DNA of 30,819 nt, taken from assembly GCA_900542985.1 (NCBI GenBank), contig UQPQ01000034.1, positions 1 through 30,819 on the forward strand, written 5' to 3'. Each line of letters starts with the position of its first letter. Within the stretch, counting starts at the first letter, position 1. Positions 1-8,926 of this stretch are shown here, in pieces. The position numbers and the translations under genes are program-made. The stretch comes from an uncultured Bacteroides sp. GTDB lineage: Bacteria; Bacteroidota; Bacteroidia; Bacteroidales; Bacteroidaceae. The notes below the pieces were generated by a model. That model ran no database searches. It worked only from the letters and a program-made list of their open reading frames with translations, and was not told the DNA's origin.

Positions 1-269
1 TGCTCAGGAACTTATAAATAAAGTTAAATTATAGTGTTGCGGAATTAAGGAATACATTTCTCAAAGATAAATACAAAGGAAGAATTCAATAAAAGAAATT
101 ATATCTGCAACAATAGAGTATTTAGTTTTAAGGTCAGGTTATTTTTAATTTAAAACTTAATATACGTCCGATAAAAAATCTTGAATATTTTCTTTTTTCG
201 TTGTATTTAAGAATGATTTCTAGAGTAAATTTAAATATTTTTTTCAATAAAGCAAAATAATATTTAAAA
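1..269. other. AT-rich intergenic stretch, no gene seen
   Basis: This very AT-rich stretch lies beyond the valS terminator, and I see no convincing coding region in either direction. The only recognisable signal is a TATCTTTG match on the minus strand at 62-69. It would fit a promoter firing leftward into a gene outside the window, but its upstream -33 element is weak. Confidence 0.6.
62..69 (-). promoter_or_regulatory. possible -7 box of a leftward promoter
   Basis: Read on the minus strand this is TATCTTTG, a perfect match to the Bacteroidetes -7 consensus TAnnTTTG. A TTG about 17 bases upstream is a poor -33 candidate. The gene it would serve lies outside the window, so this rests on the motif alone. 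Confidence 0.3.
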
Positions 270-310
270 AAAAGCGCAAATACATGATCTGAACATGTAT
301 TTGCGCTTTT
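270..310 (-). terminator. intrinsic terminator of valS
   Basis: A perfect 17-bp inverted repeat (270-286 with 294-310) with a 7-base loop begins 22 bases past the valS stop. On the minus strand it is followed by a run of U residues from the A-tract at 265-273. It closes the valS transcript. Confidence 0.93.
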
Positions 311-332
311 AACAAAGAAACAACTGATGGCT

Positions 333-2960
333 TTACTTCTTCAATGCAGCTATACTTTCTTTCAATGCTGCAATTTTAGTTTCGGCATCAGCCTGTTTTT
401 TACGTTCCATTTCTATTACATTTGCCGGAGCCTTGCTGACAAATTTCTCGTTGCTCAGTTTCTTCAACACACTTTGCAAGAATCCTTCCTGATATTTCAA
501 GTCAGCCTCCAGTTTCTTCAGTTCCTCTTCTACATCAATAAGATTACCCAAAGGAACAGCATACTCTGTAGTACCTACCATAAAGGCTGCAGCTCCTTCT
601 GCTTTCGTTTCCACAGAAGTAATGGCCGACAAATTACACAATTTTGCAATAACAGAAACAAAAGCCTCTACAGGATTTTCTCCTACTACTTCCAAAGACA
701 ATGCTTCTTTCTGTGCAATATTCTTTTGCAGACGGATAGTACGGATACCACCAATCACCTCTTTCACTGCTTCAAACTGAGCAATCACAGCTTCGTTGAA
801 CGAAACATTCATATCCAAAGTCTGTGTCATGATACTTTCGCCTTGCTGACGATCGTAAATATGCTGCCACAGCTCTTCTGTAATAAAAGGCATAAACGGA
901 TGTAACAGTTTTAGCAATGTATCAAAGAAGCCCAAAGTCTTTTCATAAGTTACACTGTCGATAGGCTGTCCGTAAGCCGGTTTCACCATTTCCAGATACC
1001 AACTTGAGAATTCATCCCAGAACAATTTATAAACAACCATCAAGGCTTCACTCAAGCGATATTTTCCGAACAGATCGTTTACTTCGGCTGCTGTCTTAGC
1101 CAACATAGCCTCAAACCACTCAGTAGACAAGCGCGCATATTCCGGCTGTTCAATTTCAGCTACATTCCATCCCTTTACCAAACGGAATGCATTCCAGATT
1201 TTATTATTGAAGTTACGTCCCTGTTCGCACAAAGCATCATCAAAGAGGATATCGTTACCTGCAGGTGCAGCCAACATCATACCCATACGTACACCATCAG
1301 CTCCATACTTATCAATCAAATCCAATGGGTCTGGAGAGTTACCCAATGATTTTGACATCTTACGGCCAATCTTATCACGTACAATACCGGTGAAATATAC
1401 ATTCTTGAACGGCATATCACCCATGTATTCGTAACCAGCCATAATCATACGGGCTACCCAGAAGAAGATAATATCCGGTCCTGTCACCAGATCGGAAGTA
1501 GGATAGTAATATTTGATTTCTTCATTTCCCGGACGGTTGATACCATCGAACAACGAGATAGGCCACAACCAAGAAGAGAACCAAGTATCCAAGCAGTCAT
1601 CATCCTGACGGAGATCTTCCAACTTCATATCCTGCTTACCAGTCTTCTCTTTAGCAAGTTCAAGCGCTTTTTCTACAGTTTCAGCTACCACGAAACCACC
1701 TTCCGGCAAGAAATAAGCAGGAATACGATGTCCCCACCACAGCTGACGGCTGATACACCAGTCTTTGATATTCTCCATCCAGTGACGATAAGTATTCTTA
1801 TACTTAGCCGGATAGAACTTCAACTCATCATTCATTACAGGTGGCAAAGCCATATCTGCAAAATGCTGCATTTTAAGGAACCACTGCATAGAAAGTTTCG
1901 GTTCAATAGCTACATTGGTACGTTCTGAGAAACCTACTTTATTGGTATAAGCTTCCACTTTTTCCAACAAACCTGCTGCAGCCAGATCTTTTTCAATCTG
2001 TTCGCGAACATCGAAGCGGTCCATACCCACATACATACCAGCAGCTTCACTGATAGTTCCATTATCGTTGAAGATATCAATGCTCGGCAAATTGTATTTC
2101 TCACCCAACATATAGTCGTTCACATCGTGAGCTGGTGTTACCTTCAAACATCCTGTACCGAACTCAATATCTACATAGTCGTCTTCAATAACTGGAATCA
2201 CACGGCCCACCAACGGCACAATCACCTTCTTACCCTTCAACCATTGATTCTTCGGGTCGTTCGGATTGATACACATTGCAGTATCACCCATAATTGTTTC
2301 AGGACGAGTAGTTGCAACAACTGCATAACGTCCTTCTGCGTCACCTTCTACCTTATAACGCAAATAAAACAACTTGCTGTGTTCTTCCTTATAAATTACT
2401 TCTTCATCACTCAATGCAGTCAAGGCTTTCGGATCCCAGTTTACCATACGAACCCCACGATAAATCAAGCCCTTATTATAAAGGTCGACAAATACCTTGA
2501 TTACACTTTTGCTGCGTTCTTCATCCATTGTGAAAGCAGTACGATCCCAGTCGCACGATGCCCCCAATTTACGCAACTGCTTCAGAATAATACCTCCGTG
2601 TTCTTCTGTCCAAGCCCATGCGTGCTTCAAGAACTCCTCACGAGTCAAATCAGTCTTTTTAATACCTTGCTGTGCCAGTTTATTCACGACCTTTGCTTCT
2701 GTTGCAATAGAAGCATGGTCAGTACCCGGTACCCAACAAGCATTTTTCCCCATCATACGGGCACGACGTACCAGAATATCCTGAATGGTATTGTTAAGCA
2801 TGTGTCCCATGTGGAGAACTCCGGTCACATTTGGCGGTGGAATAACGACGGTATAAGGTTCACGTCCGTCAGGTTTCGAACTGAATAGTTTATTGTCCAG
2901 CCAATACTGATACCATTTTCCCTCCACATCAGCGGGATTATACTTACTAGCTAATTCCAT
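333..2960 (-). CDS. valS: valyl-tRNA synthetase
   Basis: Class I aminoacyl-tRNA synthetase that charges tRNA-Val with valine in the cytoplasm and edits mischarged threonine. The predicted protein has 875 residues. The HIGH-type motif appears as HMGH at residues 50-53, inside [13 protein letters not shown]. The KMSKS motif is intact at residues 534-538. The [13 protein letters not shown] and [10 protein letters not shown] blocks are typical of ValRS, and the charged C-terminus fits the tRNA-binding coiled coil of the family. I start it at the ATG at 2960, just before [20 protein letters not shown], because that is where family similarity begins. A longer frame reaches 3008 but adds only 16 residues and would run into the -7 box. 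The gene has its own terminator downstream. Identification is secure. Confidence 0.97.
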   Translation of the reverse strand: MELASKYNPADVEGKWYQYWLDNKLFSSKPDGREPYTVVIPPPNVTGVLHMGHMLNNTIQDILVRRARMMGKNACWVPGTDHASIATEAKVVNKLAQQGIKKTDLTREEFLKHAWAWTEEHGGIILKQLRKLGASCDWDRTAFTMDEERSKSVIKVFVDLYNKGLIYRGVRMVNWDPKALTALSDEEVIYKEEHSKLFYLRYKVEGDAEGRYAVVATTRPETIMGDTAMCINPNDPKNQWLKGKKVIVPLVGRVIPVIEDDYVDIEFGTGCLKVTPAHDVNDYMLGEKYNLPSIDIFNDNGTISEAAGMYVGMDRFDVREQIEKDLAAAGLLEKVEAYTNKVGFSERTNVAIEPKLSMQWFLKMQHFADMALPPVMNDELKFYPAKYKNTYRHWMENIKDWCISRQLWWGHRIPAYFLPEGGFVVAETVEKALELAKEKTGKQDMKLEDLRQDDDCLDTWFSSWLWPISLFDGINRPGNEEIKYYYPTSDLVTGPDIIFFWVARMIMAGYEYMGDMPFKNVYFTGIVRDKIGRKMSKSLGNSPDPLDLIDKYGADGVRMGMMLAAPAGNDILFDDALCEQGRNFNNKIWNAFRLVKGWNVAEIEQPEYARLSTEWFEAMLAKTAAEVNDLFGKYRLSEALMVVYKLFWDEFSSWYLEMVKPAYGQPIDSVTYEKTLGFFDTLLKLLHPFMPFITEELWQHIYDRQQGESIMTQTLDMNVSFNEAVIAQFEAVKEVIGGIRTIRLQKNIAQKEALSLEVVGENPVEAFVSVIAKLCNLSAITSVETKAEGAAAFMVGTTEYAVPLGNLIDVEEELKKLEADLKYQEGFLQSVLKKLSNEKFVSKAPANVIEMERKKQADAETKIAALKESIAALKK

Positions 2961-3005
2961 TGTTTCTATATCGTTTGTTTTAATAATTAACGTAATATGC
3001 GATTG

Positions 3006-3013
3006 CAAAAGTA
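3006..3013 (-). promoter_or_regulatory. -7 box upstream of valS
   Basis: On the minus strand this reads TACTTTTG, matching TAnnTTTG, about 45 bases before the chosen valS start. There is no good -33 match at the usual spacing. The position supports starting valS at 2960 rather than at 3008. Confidence 0.5.
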
Positions 3014-3069
3014 ATAAAAGTTGTTGAAACTGCGATACTCCCCCGAACGAAAACTTATATTCTGCATTT

Positions 3070-3612
3070 TTACTCTTCCACTTCTATGTATTTGGGAGAC
3101 TTGCCATATTTATTTTCTCCCTTCTGGCTATCAAAACACAATAAAACAATTAATATCAACTGAACGAGAAAACATAAGATGTGCAGCCATACATATTTCA
3201 GCAAAGTATTGCTCATCATCCTGACGGCTTCCATTCCTTCCATACCATCTTCAGCCTGTACAATTTTCCACTCCTCCATTCCCAACAAAAGCAAATACAC
3301 AAGCATCAGCGTAAAATCGAAAAACGCCCATCCTCCGCTTCTTCCCGTATCATGCAAGCGCCTTACTCCCATCGGAAGCAATATACATTTCCACAAAAAT
3401 ATCCCTCCCAAAACATACAATGGAAAGAATGGTAAACTAGCCGGTCCTAAAGGGAAAGTTACCGAAAACACACCCAATATTACATAAATCAACAACATGC
3501 CCCACCAGTATTCGGAACGGCGGGAGCGACCTTTAAAGACAAACAGTTTCTTAACTATTTCCTTCATGGCCTCTGCAGGCCCAAGCGATGAGACGACAAT
3601 CCTCTTTTCCAT
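3070..3612 (-). CDS. DUF805 family inner-membrane protein
   Basis: A 180-residue membrane protein of unknown function. It carries the hallmarks of DUF805: [12 protein letters not shown] before the first membrane segment, the [12 protein letters not shown] signature between segments, and a KYGKSPK-type end. About four hydrophobic segments are visible. I place the start at the ATG at 3612 (MEKRIVVSS). A TTG at 3627 in the same frame is possible, and a later ATG (MKEIVKK) would start closer to where most family members begin. Upstream in the same frame is a 32-codon reading frame ending in TAA at 3628-3630 (see that entry). It lies about 110 bases upstream of valS and on the same strand. The family call is firm; the role is unknown. 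Confidence 0.85.
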   Translation of the reverse strand: MEKRIVVSSLGPAEAMKEIVKKLFVFKGRSRRSEYWWGMLLIYVILGVFSVTFPLGPASLPFFPLYVLGGIFLWKCILLPMGVRRLHDTGRSGGWAFFDFTLMLVYLLLLGMEEWKIVQAEDGMEGMEAVRMMSNTLLKYVWLHILCFLVQLILIVLLCFDSQKGENKYGKSPKYIEVEE

Positions 3613-3627
3613 AGCAAACAAATACAA

Positions 3628-3726
3628 TTAATCAAATACCCATAAATTCTCTTTGACCTGCTTATTCAGCATCTCTTCCACCGTACCCGTCTTCACTTCA
3701 TTGATTTCGTATTCTGTCTTTTTCAT
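3628..3726 (-). CDS. possible 32-residue small protein upstream of the DUF805 gene
   Basis: An ATG at 3726 opens a 32-codon frame rich in charged residues (MKKTEYEINEVK... ending NLWVFD). It ends in TAA directly before the DUF805 coding region and in the same frame. It could be a genuine small protein co-translated with the DUF805 gene, or the remnant of a longer N-terminus cut by a stop codon. I do not recognise it, and a frame this short can arise by chance. Confidence 0.35.
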   Translation of the reverse strand: MKKTEYEINEVKTGTVEEMLNKQVKENLWVFD

Positions 3727-3974
3727 AGTGCAACAGCAGATATAGAAGCAAAAGAATCCCTTCTAACCACATGCCATTTCGATTTAGATTCTTCTTCCGA
3801 TTAACCAGGCCAGCATTTTATGATTGTAAATTTAAGAAAAAACATTCAAATTTCATCTAACCGTAAAAGATAAAAAAACAATGATTACATTGCAAGCCTC
3901 TTGTTGAACTGGCTTAGAGTATCAAGTTTTTTTCTTACCTTTGCACCATTAATACTTTAATTTATAAAGCACAG
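3727..3974. other. divergent intergenic region before lepA
   Basis: About 250 bases separate the divergent DUF805 group and lepA. I see no convincing reading frame here. The plus-strand -7 box for lepA lies near the right end. No clear promoter is visible for the minus-strand group. Confidence 0.6.
3936..3943 (+). promoter_or_regulatory. -7 box of the lepA promoter
   Basis: TACCTTTG matches the Bacteroidetes -7 consensus TAnnTTTG and lies 31 bases before the lepA ATG. The -33 region has no TTG at the standard 19-21 base spacing, so the assignment rests on the -7 box and its position. Confidence 0.6.
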
Positions 3975-5756
3975 ATGAAGAATATCAGAAACTTTTGCAT
4001 CATTGCCCACATTGACCACGGAAAGTCGACACTCGCAGACCGTCTGCTGGAGTACACACAGACCATTAAAGTGACCGAAGGACAGATGCTCGACGATATG
4101 GATCTGGAACGTGAGCGAGGCATTACCATCAAAAGCCATGCTATCCAGATGGAATACAATTATAAAGGGGAAAAATATATTCTCAACCTGATTGATACTC
4201 CGGGACACGTAGACTTTTCATACGAAGTATCCCGCTCTATCGCTGCCTGCGAAGGAGCATTACTGGTAGTAGATGCTTCACAAGGCGTACAGGCACAAAC
4301 CATCTCCAACCTTTATATGGCATTGGAACATGACCTGGAAATCATCCCGGTTATGAACAAATGCGATATGGCCAGTGCCATGCCCGAAGAAGTAGAAGAT
4401 GAAATCATCGACCTTCTGGGATGCAAACGGGAAGACATCATCCGTGCTTCCGGAAAGACTGGTATGGGAGTAGAAGATATTCTTCAGGCTGTAGTAGAAC
4501 GTATCCCCCACCCGACCGGAGACGAAGAAGCTCCGCTTCAAGCTCTGATTTTCGACTCTGTATTCAACTCATTCCGAGGCATCATCGCTTACTTTAAAGT
4601 AGTGAACGGTGTAATCCGTACCGGAGACAAAGTGAAATTCTTCAATACCGGTAAAGAATACGATGCCGATGAAGTGGGTGTACTGAAAATGGATATGGTT
4701 CCTCGTAAAGAACTCAGAACGGGAGATGTAGGTTATATCATTTCCGGTATCAAGACTTCAAAAGAAGTAAAAGTTGGAGATACCATCACTCACATTGCAC
4801 GTCCTTGCGACAAAGCCATCGAAGGATTCGAAGAAGTAAAACCAATGGTCTTTGCCGGTGTTTACCCCATTGAAGCCGAAGATTATGAAAACCTGCGTGC
4901 ATCTTTGGAAAAGCTGCAGTTGAATGATGCCTCACTGACCTTCCAACCGGAATCATCACTGGCTTTGGGATTCGGATTCCGTTGCGGCTTCCTGGGACTT
5001 CTCCACATGGAAATCGTACAGGAACGACTCGACCGCGAATTCGACATGAATGTCATCACCACTGTGCCTAACGTATCCTATATGGTATACGACAAACAGG
5101 GAGGAGTACAAGAGGTACACAACCCGGGGGGTATGCCCGACCCTACTTTGATAGACCATATCGAAGAACCATATATCGACGCTTCTATCATTACTGCAAC
5201 CGACTACATCGGTCCTATCATGACTTTGTGTTTAGGTAAAAGAGGTGAACTGGTACGTCAGGATTATATTTCCGGAAACCGTGTGGAACTGCATTACAAG
5301 ATGCCTCTTGGAGAAATTGTCATCGACTTCTACGACAAGCTTAAGAGCATTTCAAAAGGATATGCTTCATTCGACTATCACCAGTCCGGCTTCCGTCCGT
5401 CTAAGTTGATTAAGCTGGATATCCTGCTGAACGGTGAATCGGTGGATGCACTCTCCACACTGACCCACTTCGACAATGCTTACGATTTAGGACGCCGTAT
5501 GTGTGAGAAACTGAAAGAGCTTATTCCACGCCAGCAGTTTGAAATTGCTATTCAGGCTGCTATCGGAGCCAAAATCATTGCCCGGGAAACCATCAAGGCA
5601 GTACGTAAAGACGTAACAGCCAAATGTTACGGTGGTGACGTAAGCCGTAAGCGTAAACTGCTTGAAAAGCAGAAGAAAGGTAAAAAACGTATGAAGCAGA
5701 TTGGTACAGTAGAGGTTCCGCAGAAAGCTTTCCTTGCCGTATTGAAACTGGATTAA
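3975..5756 (+). CDS. lepA: elongation factor 4 (LepA), ribosome-associated GTPase
   Basis: Translational GTPase of 593 residues, close to the usual family length of about 600. The G1 motif AHIDHGKST is at residues 11-19, DTPGHVDF (G3) and NKCD (G4) follow, and the ERGITIKSH switch block is intact. The C-terminal region with [18 protein letters not shown] and the basic tail [19 protein letters not shown] is specific to LepA and distinguishes it from EF-G. The family acts on the ribosome, where it is proposed to back-translocate stalled complexes or assist 30S biogenesis. It is transcribed alone, with its own promoter box and a strong terminator. Confidence 0.97.
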   Translation: MKNIRNFCIIAHIDHGKSTLADRLLEYTQTIKVTEGQMLDDMDLERERGITIKSHAIQMEYNYKGEKYILNLIDTPGHVDFSYEVSRSIAACEGALLVVDASQGVQAQTISNLYMALEHDLEIIPVMNKCDMASAMPEEVEDEIIDLLGCKREDIIRASGKTGMGVEDILQAVVERIPHPTGDEEAPLQALIFDSVFNSFRGIIAYFKVVNGVIRTGDKVKFFNTGKEYDADEVGVLKMDMVPRKELRTGDVGYIISGIKTSKEVKVGDTITHIARPCDKAIEGFEEVKPMVFAGVYPIEAEDYENLRASLEKLQLNDASLTFQPESSLALGFGFRCGFLGLLHMEIVQERLDREFDMNVITTVPNVSYMVYDKQGGVQEVHNPGGMPDPTLIDHIEEPYIDASIITATDYIGPIMTLCLGKRGELVRQDYISGNRVELHYKMPLGEIVIDFYDKLKSISKGYASFDYHQSGFRPSKLIKLDILLNGESVDALSTLTHFDNAYDLGRRMCEKLKELIPRQQFEIAIQAAIGAKIIARETIKAVRKDVTAKCYGGDVSRKRKLLEKQKKGKKRMKQIGTVEVPQKAFLAVLKLD

Positions 5757-5778
5757 AAACAACGACCATACTATATAG

Positions 5779-5820
5779 AAAATCTCCAAAGCACCTCTGT
5801 CCGGTTGCTTTGGAGATTTT
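5779..5820. terminator. bidirectional terminator between lepA and the MBL-fold gene
   Basis: A 15-bp perfect stem (5779-5793 with 5806-5820) has a 12-base loop and an uninterrupted run of T residues on the plus strand, ending lepA. The left arm starts with AAAA, so the same hairpin also gives a short U-run on the minus strand. It can therefore end the convergent gene that stops at 5846. Confidence 0.93.
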
Positions 5821-5845
5821 TTGTTTTCTTCTTATCAAAAGATAT

Positions 5846-6844
5846 TCATCTCATCGACTTCAGCTTCACCACCTCCCCCAGTTCCGGCAACAAGACAGGC
5901 ATATCACGCTTTTTTGCTTCTGCCTTAAATACATGAGGTGGATCGAAAAGAGGCTCGTCCGAAAGATCGAATGTACCATAATGCATCGGAATCGTAAGAC
6001 AGGCTTGCATATCTGCCGAAGCAGTCAGTGCATCATAAGGCGAAATATGATTAGGTTTCATAAACCAGCGCGGTTTGTAAGCCCCTATTCCTACCATACA
6101 ATAATCAATATGCGGGAACAAATGAGGAAGCTCACTGAAATGAGGAGCATACCCTGTATCTCCACTGTTATAAATTACAATTCCTCCAGCTTCTATCATG
6201 AATGCTCCCCACAAACGTTCTCCCCCATCACTGACTCCACGCTTGCTCCAGTGCTGTGCCGGAAGAAACGTCAGTTTCACATCTCCATCCCGATATTGCT
6301 GGTACCAGGCAGCCTCTATCACCTCCATATCCGGGAACCATCCTTTAATCAAGGCTCCGGTACCAATACCGCAAAAGAGCTTCATCTGAGGGTTATCGGC
6401 AAACAAACGAGCCACACTGGGCTTATCCAAATGGTCGAAATGATCATGACTGATCAACAAATAATCGATATGCTGAAAAATAGAAGGATTGGCCGGAAAC
6501 AAGCTACGGCGCTTTACAAAAGGGATATTGCCATATACCGGATCAATCATAAAACGCTTTCCACCCAACTGCAAGAAAAAGGAATTGTGACCCAGCCATA
6601 TCAGAGAATTACCTACCACATTATCCAGCGAGCGTAAAAAATGTATCTTGGGATTCCATTTTACAGTACGCTTTTCCTTTCTCTGCGGATTTGGGGAGAA
6701 ACGCCATTTCAACACGCTCCCCATTCCGGGACGCCAACGATGCTGCCGGTTAAAGAATTTACCTTTTGCCACCGGATTTCCCCTCCAGTGCGGATTAATC
6801 ATGTGCAAACGCTCATTTTTCCGAAATGTAATCCGTTCTCCCAT
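5846..6844 (-). CDS. metallo-beta-lactamase-fold hydrolase (UlaG / NAPE-PLD-like)
   Basis: A 332-residue cytoplasmic-type protein with no signal peptide. The zinc-binding signature HDHFDH is intact (H133, H135, D137, H138). Further candidate metal ligands are the H in PAQHWSKRG, the D in NSGDTGY and the H in PMHYGTF. The N-terminal block NPHWRGNPVAKGKFFN and the order of motifs resemble the NAPE-PLD / UlaG-like branch, which cleaves phosphodiester or lactone bonds. The true substrate cannot be read from sequence. The start at 6844 is supported by an unusual purine-rich AGGAGG-type site just upstream; an internal ATG at residue 15 is an alternative. Confidence 0.9.
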   Translation of the reverse strand: MGERITFRKNERLHMINPHWRGNPVAKGKFFNRQHRWRPGMGSVLKWRFSPNPQRKEKRTVKWNPKIHFLRSLDNVVGNSLIWLGHNSFFLQLGGKRFMIDPVYGNIPFVKRRSLFPANPSIFQHIDYLLISHDHFDHLDKPSVARLFADNPQMKLFCGIGTGALIKGWFPDMEVIEAAWYQQYRDGDVKLTFLPAQHWSKRGVSDGGERLWGAFMIEAGGIVIYNSGDTGYAPHFSELPHLFPHIDYCMVGIGAYKPRWFMKPNHISPYDALTASADMQACLTIPMHYGTFDLSDEPLFDPPHVFKAEAKKRDMPVLLPELGEVVKLKSMR

Positions 6845-6849
6845 ATATC

Positions 6850-6856
6850 CCTCCTC
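6850..6856 (-). promoter_or_regulatory. Shine-Dalgarno-like site before the MBL-fold gene
   Basis: The minus strand reads GAGGAGG about 5 bases before the ATG at 6844. Strong Shine-Dalgarno sequences are uncommon in Bacteroidetes, and I do not see one at the other genes here. It supports the chosen start over the internal ATG. Confidence 0.55.
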
Positions 6857-7025
6857 TAAAAAAAGAAAACTGTGCCCAAAGAAAACAATATTCTTCCGAC
6901 ACAGCCTTTTATTTCGTTCTATCTGTATTACAAAACCTCAGAATAACAGGAGAAGTCACTATACAGCCTTCAGACACATGGCCTTCTCCCCTCTCATCCT
7001 GAACTCCAACAGTTCTGCCCTTTTA

Positions 7026-7475
7026 TTATTTTTCAAGCAAATCTTTCAGAAAAGCATCCAGTTCTTCGTCCAGTCCCTTAAGAAGCTCTTCATTCAATAA
7101 AAGTGTTTCTTCATCGTCTACCAATAAAAGTTCAGCTACAGTTTCTTTTTCATCGTCTACCAAAACAAAAGAAAAAGGCTTCAACAAACATAACTTATCC
7201 AGCAGACCCTCGTCCTTCAATACTGTAAGTTCCGAACGCAGCAAAGATTCCACCTCTGTATAGAAATCATCCTTATCGTAATCCACCCACTCATCCACGA
7301 TAGTACGTGCCAATTCTTCGTCATCGTCATTAAAAACAATAAATTCGCCGCTATCTTGTTTGGGCTGTAAATGGATATCTGTAACTACAGAACCTTCACT
7401 TCCTGTAATATATCTGCATAAAGCTTCTTTCAAAGCAGAAATAATCGAAAAGTGCGAATGTTCACTTATATTCAT
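7026..7475 (-). CDS. acidic protein of unknown function
   Basis: A 149-residue soluble protein that I do not recognise. It is strikingly acidic, especially in the second half, where runs such as LLLVDDEETLLLNEELLKGLDEELDAFLKDLLEK suggest amphipathic helices. There is no signal peptide, membrane segment or catalytic motif. The N-terminal part (residues 1-50) is more mixed in composition. It has its own promoter-like sequence (TACATTTG) and lies about 60 bases downstream of the lipoprotein gene on the same strand. Its length and codon use look like a real gene; no function can be assigned. Confidence 0.75.
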   Translation of the reverse strand: MNISEHSHFSIISALKEALCRYITGSEGSVVTDIHLQPKQDSGEFIVFNDDDEELARTIVDEWVDYDKDDFYTEVESLLRSELTVLKDEGLLDKLCLLKPFSFVLVDDEKETVAELLLVDDEETLLLNEELLKGLDEELDAFLKDLLEK

Positions 7476-7500
7476 ATGCTATGCCTTTCTTTTTATACTT

Positions 7501-7529
7501 CAAATGTACAAAAAAAATCATTCCTGCAA
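7501..7529 (-). promoter_or_regulatory. promoter of the acidic-protein gene
   Basis: On the minus strand a TACATTTG box (7501-7508) lies 18 bases downstream of a TTG (7527-7529) and 25 bases before the start codon at 7475. This fits the Bacteroidetes promoter pattern apart from the slightly short spacing. Confidence 0.5.
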
Positions 7530-7538
7530 GAATTATTC

Positions 7539-8519
7539 TCAGAATTTGTTTCCAAAACGGCTCATTTGAATATTCAATTTCAAAGTAGTTTCCTTTCTTG
7601 CTTTCAGCTGCTTCTCATACAAAGCCAGCATTCGTACGTCATCACTTCCCGATTTCAAAAGAGATTTTGCCTTGTCCAGCCATTCTTCTGCCTTGTCAAA
7701 ATCCCCTTCCATTTCATACGACAGTGCGACATTATATGCAGCCTTCATTTTCAATCCGCCTTTCTTATAGCGCTTGTACAATCCGGTCCATAACTCCCGC
7801 GCTCCTTTCCAGTCATTTTCACCGACACAAACCTCAGCATCACGCATTTCCACACATCCTCCTCCAAAATAAGAACGTTCCACTGTCTTCCAGCACGGAA
7901 CCAGCTGACTAGTCAACATTGAGGCTGCCATCTGACCACTTTCAGCCATCAACTGCTTATCCGAAGGCAGATTGGACATATCCCAATATACACTGTCCGT
8001 AGCAGCAACTACATGCAACGGCTTTTCACGGAAGGGAGCATAAATGCTCAACACCGGAGTCACTTTTACCTTTACTGCCTGCCACACCATTGCCCATTCC
8101 GGATAGAAAACATCTTCCTTGGCTGTATGAATCATTACGCGATCCAAAGAAAAAATCAAATCGGCACCCAAATCGGATGAAAGTTTCTTCACTTCCTCCT
8201 GCGACAAGGCGGCATGAACTTTATCTTTCGCACACAAAGCCGAATCACAAATTACCACCTGATAGAAATATCTGGAATCGGCAAGAGAAGTAGCCAGTGC
8301 CTCTGCCGCAGTCTTACCGTCCGCATTCAGTTCTCCTAACGTAAGAACTCCCTTTTCTGAAGTTGAAGAAAGTTCCGGCATATTATTGACTACTGCTACT
8401 GTTCTTACATCTGCAGGAAAATTATACTTGGCCGGAGCAAGTTCTTCAAACGAAAGAATCCGTACAGAAGTACAAGAAGAAAGCACGCATGCCAAGGCCC
8501 ACATCATATATTTTTTCAT
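7539..8519 (-). CDS. outer-envelope lipoprotein with TPR-like C-terminal region (DUF6340-like)
   Basis: A 326-residue predicted lipoprotein. The signal peptide ends in a lipobox LSSC with the acylated cysteine at residue 16. The first two-thirds form an unrecognised periplasmic domain that includes AVVNNMP, a pattern I associate with the Bacteroidales DUF6340 family. Residues of roughly 215-300 contain TPR-like helices (KMKAAYNVALSYEMEGDFDKAEEWLDKAKSLL). It probably sits in the inner leaflet of the outer membrane facing the periplasm and may act as a protein-interaction scaffold; that role is inference. A TACCTTTG -7 box lies about 26 bases upstream. Confidence 0.82.
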   Translation of the reverse strand: MKKYMMWALACVLSSCTSVRILSFEELAPAKYNFPADVRTVAVVNNMPELSSTSEKGVLTLGELNADGKTAAEALATSLADSRYFYQVVICDSALCAKDKVHAALSQEEVKKLSSDLGADLIFSLDRVMIHTAKEDVFYPEWAMVWQAVKVKVTPVLSIYAPFREKPLHVVAATDSVYWDMSNLPSDKQLMAESGQMAASMLTSQLVPCWKTVERSYFGGGCVEMRDAEVCVGENDWKGARELWTGLYKRYKKGGLKMKAAYNVALSYEMEGDFDKAEEWLDKAKSLLKSGSDDVRMLALYEKQLKARKETTLKLNIQMSRFGNKF

Positions 8520-8544
8520 AAATCTTGTCTTTAGCGTTCGTAAA

Positions 8545-8552
8545 CAAAGGTA
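8545..8552 (-). promoter_or_regulatory. -7 box of the lipoprotein gene
   Basis: The minus strand reads TACCTTTG, a full match to TAnnTTTG, 25 bases before the start codon at 8519. No good -33 element is visible at the normal distance. Confidence 0.5.
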
Positions 8553-8766
8553 ATGAAATTCGCAATACCGAAAAGATAAAAAGAAAAAAATGCAAAGAAA
8601 AGGAGTTAAAGTACCTTATGCGCACGGCTTATAAAGTATTGTTTCCAGAGATTGAAACATTAACCGGCTTGTGCAGCACACACTGACTTAAGAAAAATTT
8701 TGTACCGATTTCGTCCCAGATCCATCGACATCGGACATAATAGATAATATGAACTTTAGGCGGCTA
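8553..8766. other. intergenic stretch between divergent promoters, no gene seen
   Basis: About 210 bases lie between the promoter boxes of the lipoprotein gene (minus) and the HU-like gene (plus). The longest plausible frame is 22 codons (8618-8686, plus) and is not supported by anything else. A short inverted repeat, GTTTC...GAAAC, occurs near 8641-8658. I see no other structure. Confidence 0.5.
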
Positions 8767-8774
8767 TATCTTTG
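8767..8774 (+). promoter_or_regulatory. -7 box of the HU-like gene
   Basis: TATCTTTG matches TAnnTTTG perfectly. If used, transcription would start near 8781, giving an unusually long leader of about 145 bases before the ATG at 8927. Confidence 0.55.
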
Positions 8775-8780
8775 CCTGAA

Positions 8781-8926
8781 AGGGAGTATAGCCGACGACG
8801 CCGGCTGTGTAGCCAATGGCGCTGACCGTACAAACGGCTACGCTGGATGTATGACCGACGTCGTTGAATACAATCCTTCACGTATTACGATTTAGTCTAT
8901 AACCATCATTTAAATTTTATCTAACC
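8781..8926 (+). promoter_or_regulatory. structured GC-rich leader of the HU-like gene
   Basis: The predicted 5' untranslated region is much richer in G and C than the flanking DNA. It contains a hairpin with core AGCCG/CGGCT (8790-8794 with 8802-8806), extendable by wobble pairs to about 9 bp. A second hairpin is CCGT/ACGG (8826-8829 with 8834-8837), and a palindrome CGACGTCG lies at 8856-8863. The segment 8793-8800 can also pair with 8859-8866, giving an alternative fold. A 12-codon frame (8816-8854) lies within it. This could be a regulatory leader, but no known riboswitch class is recognised. Confidence 0.4.

Noticed and set aside
327..2888. Plus-strand open frames across the valS region
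   Set aside because: They lie opposite a securely identified valS, have no recognisable domains and show the odd composition typical of antisense frames.
8618..8686. 22-codon plus-strand frame in the gap before the HU-like gene
   Set aside because: It is short, has no promoter or start signal of its own and no recognisable feature.
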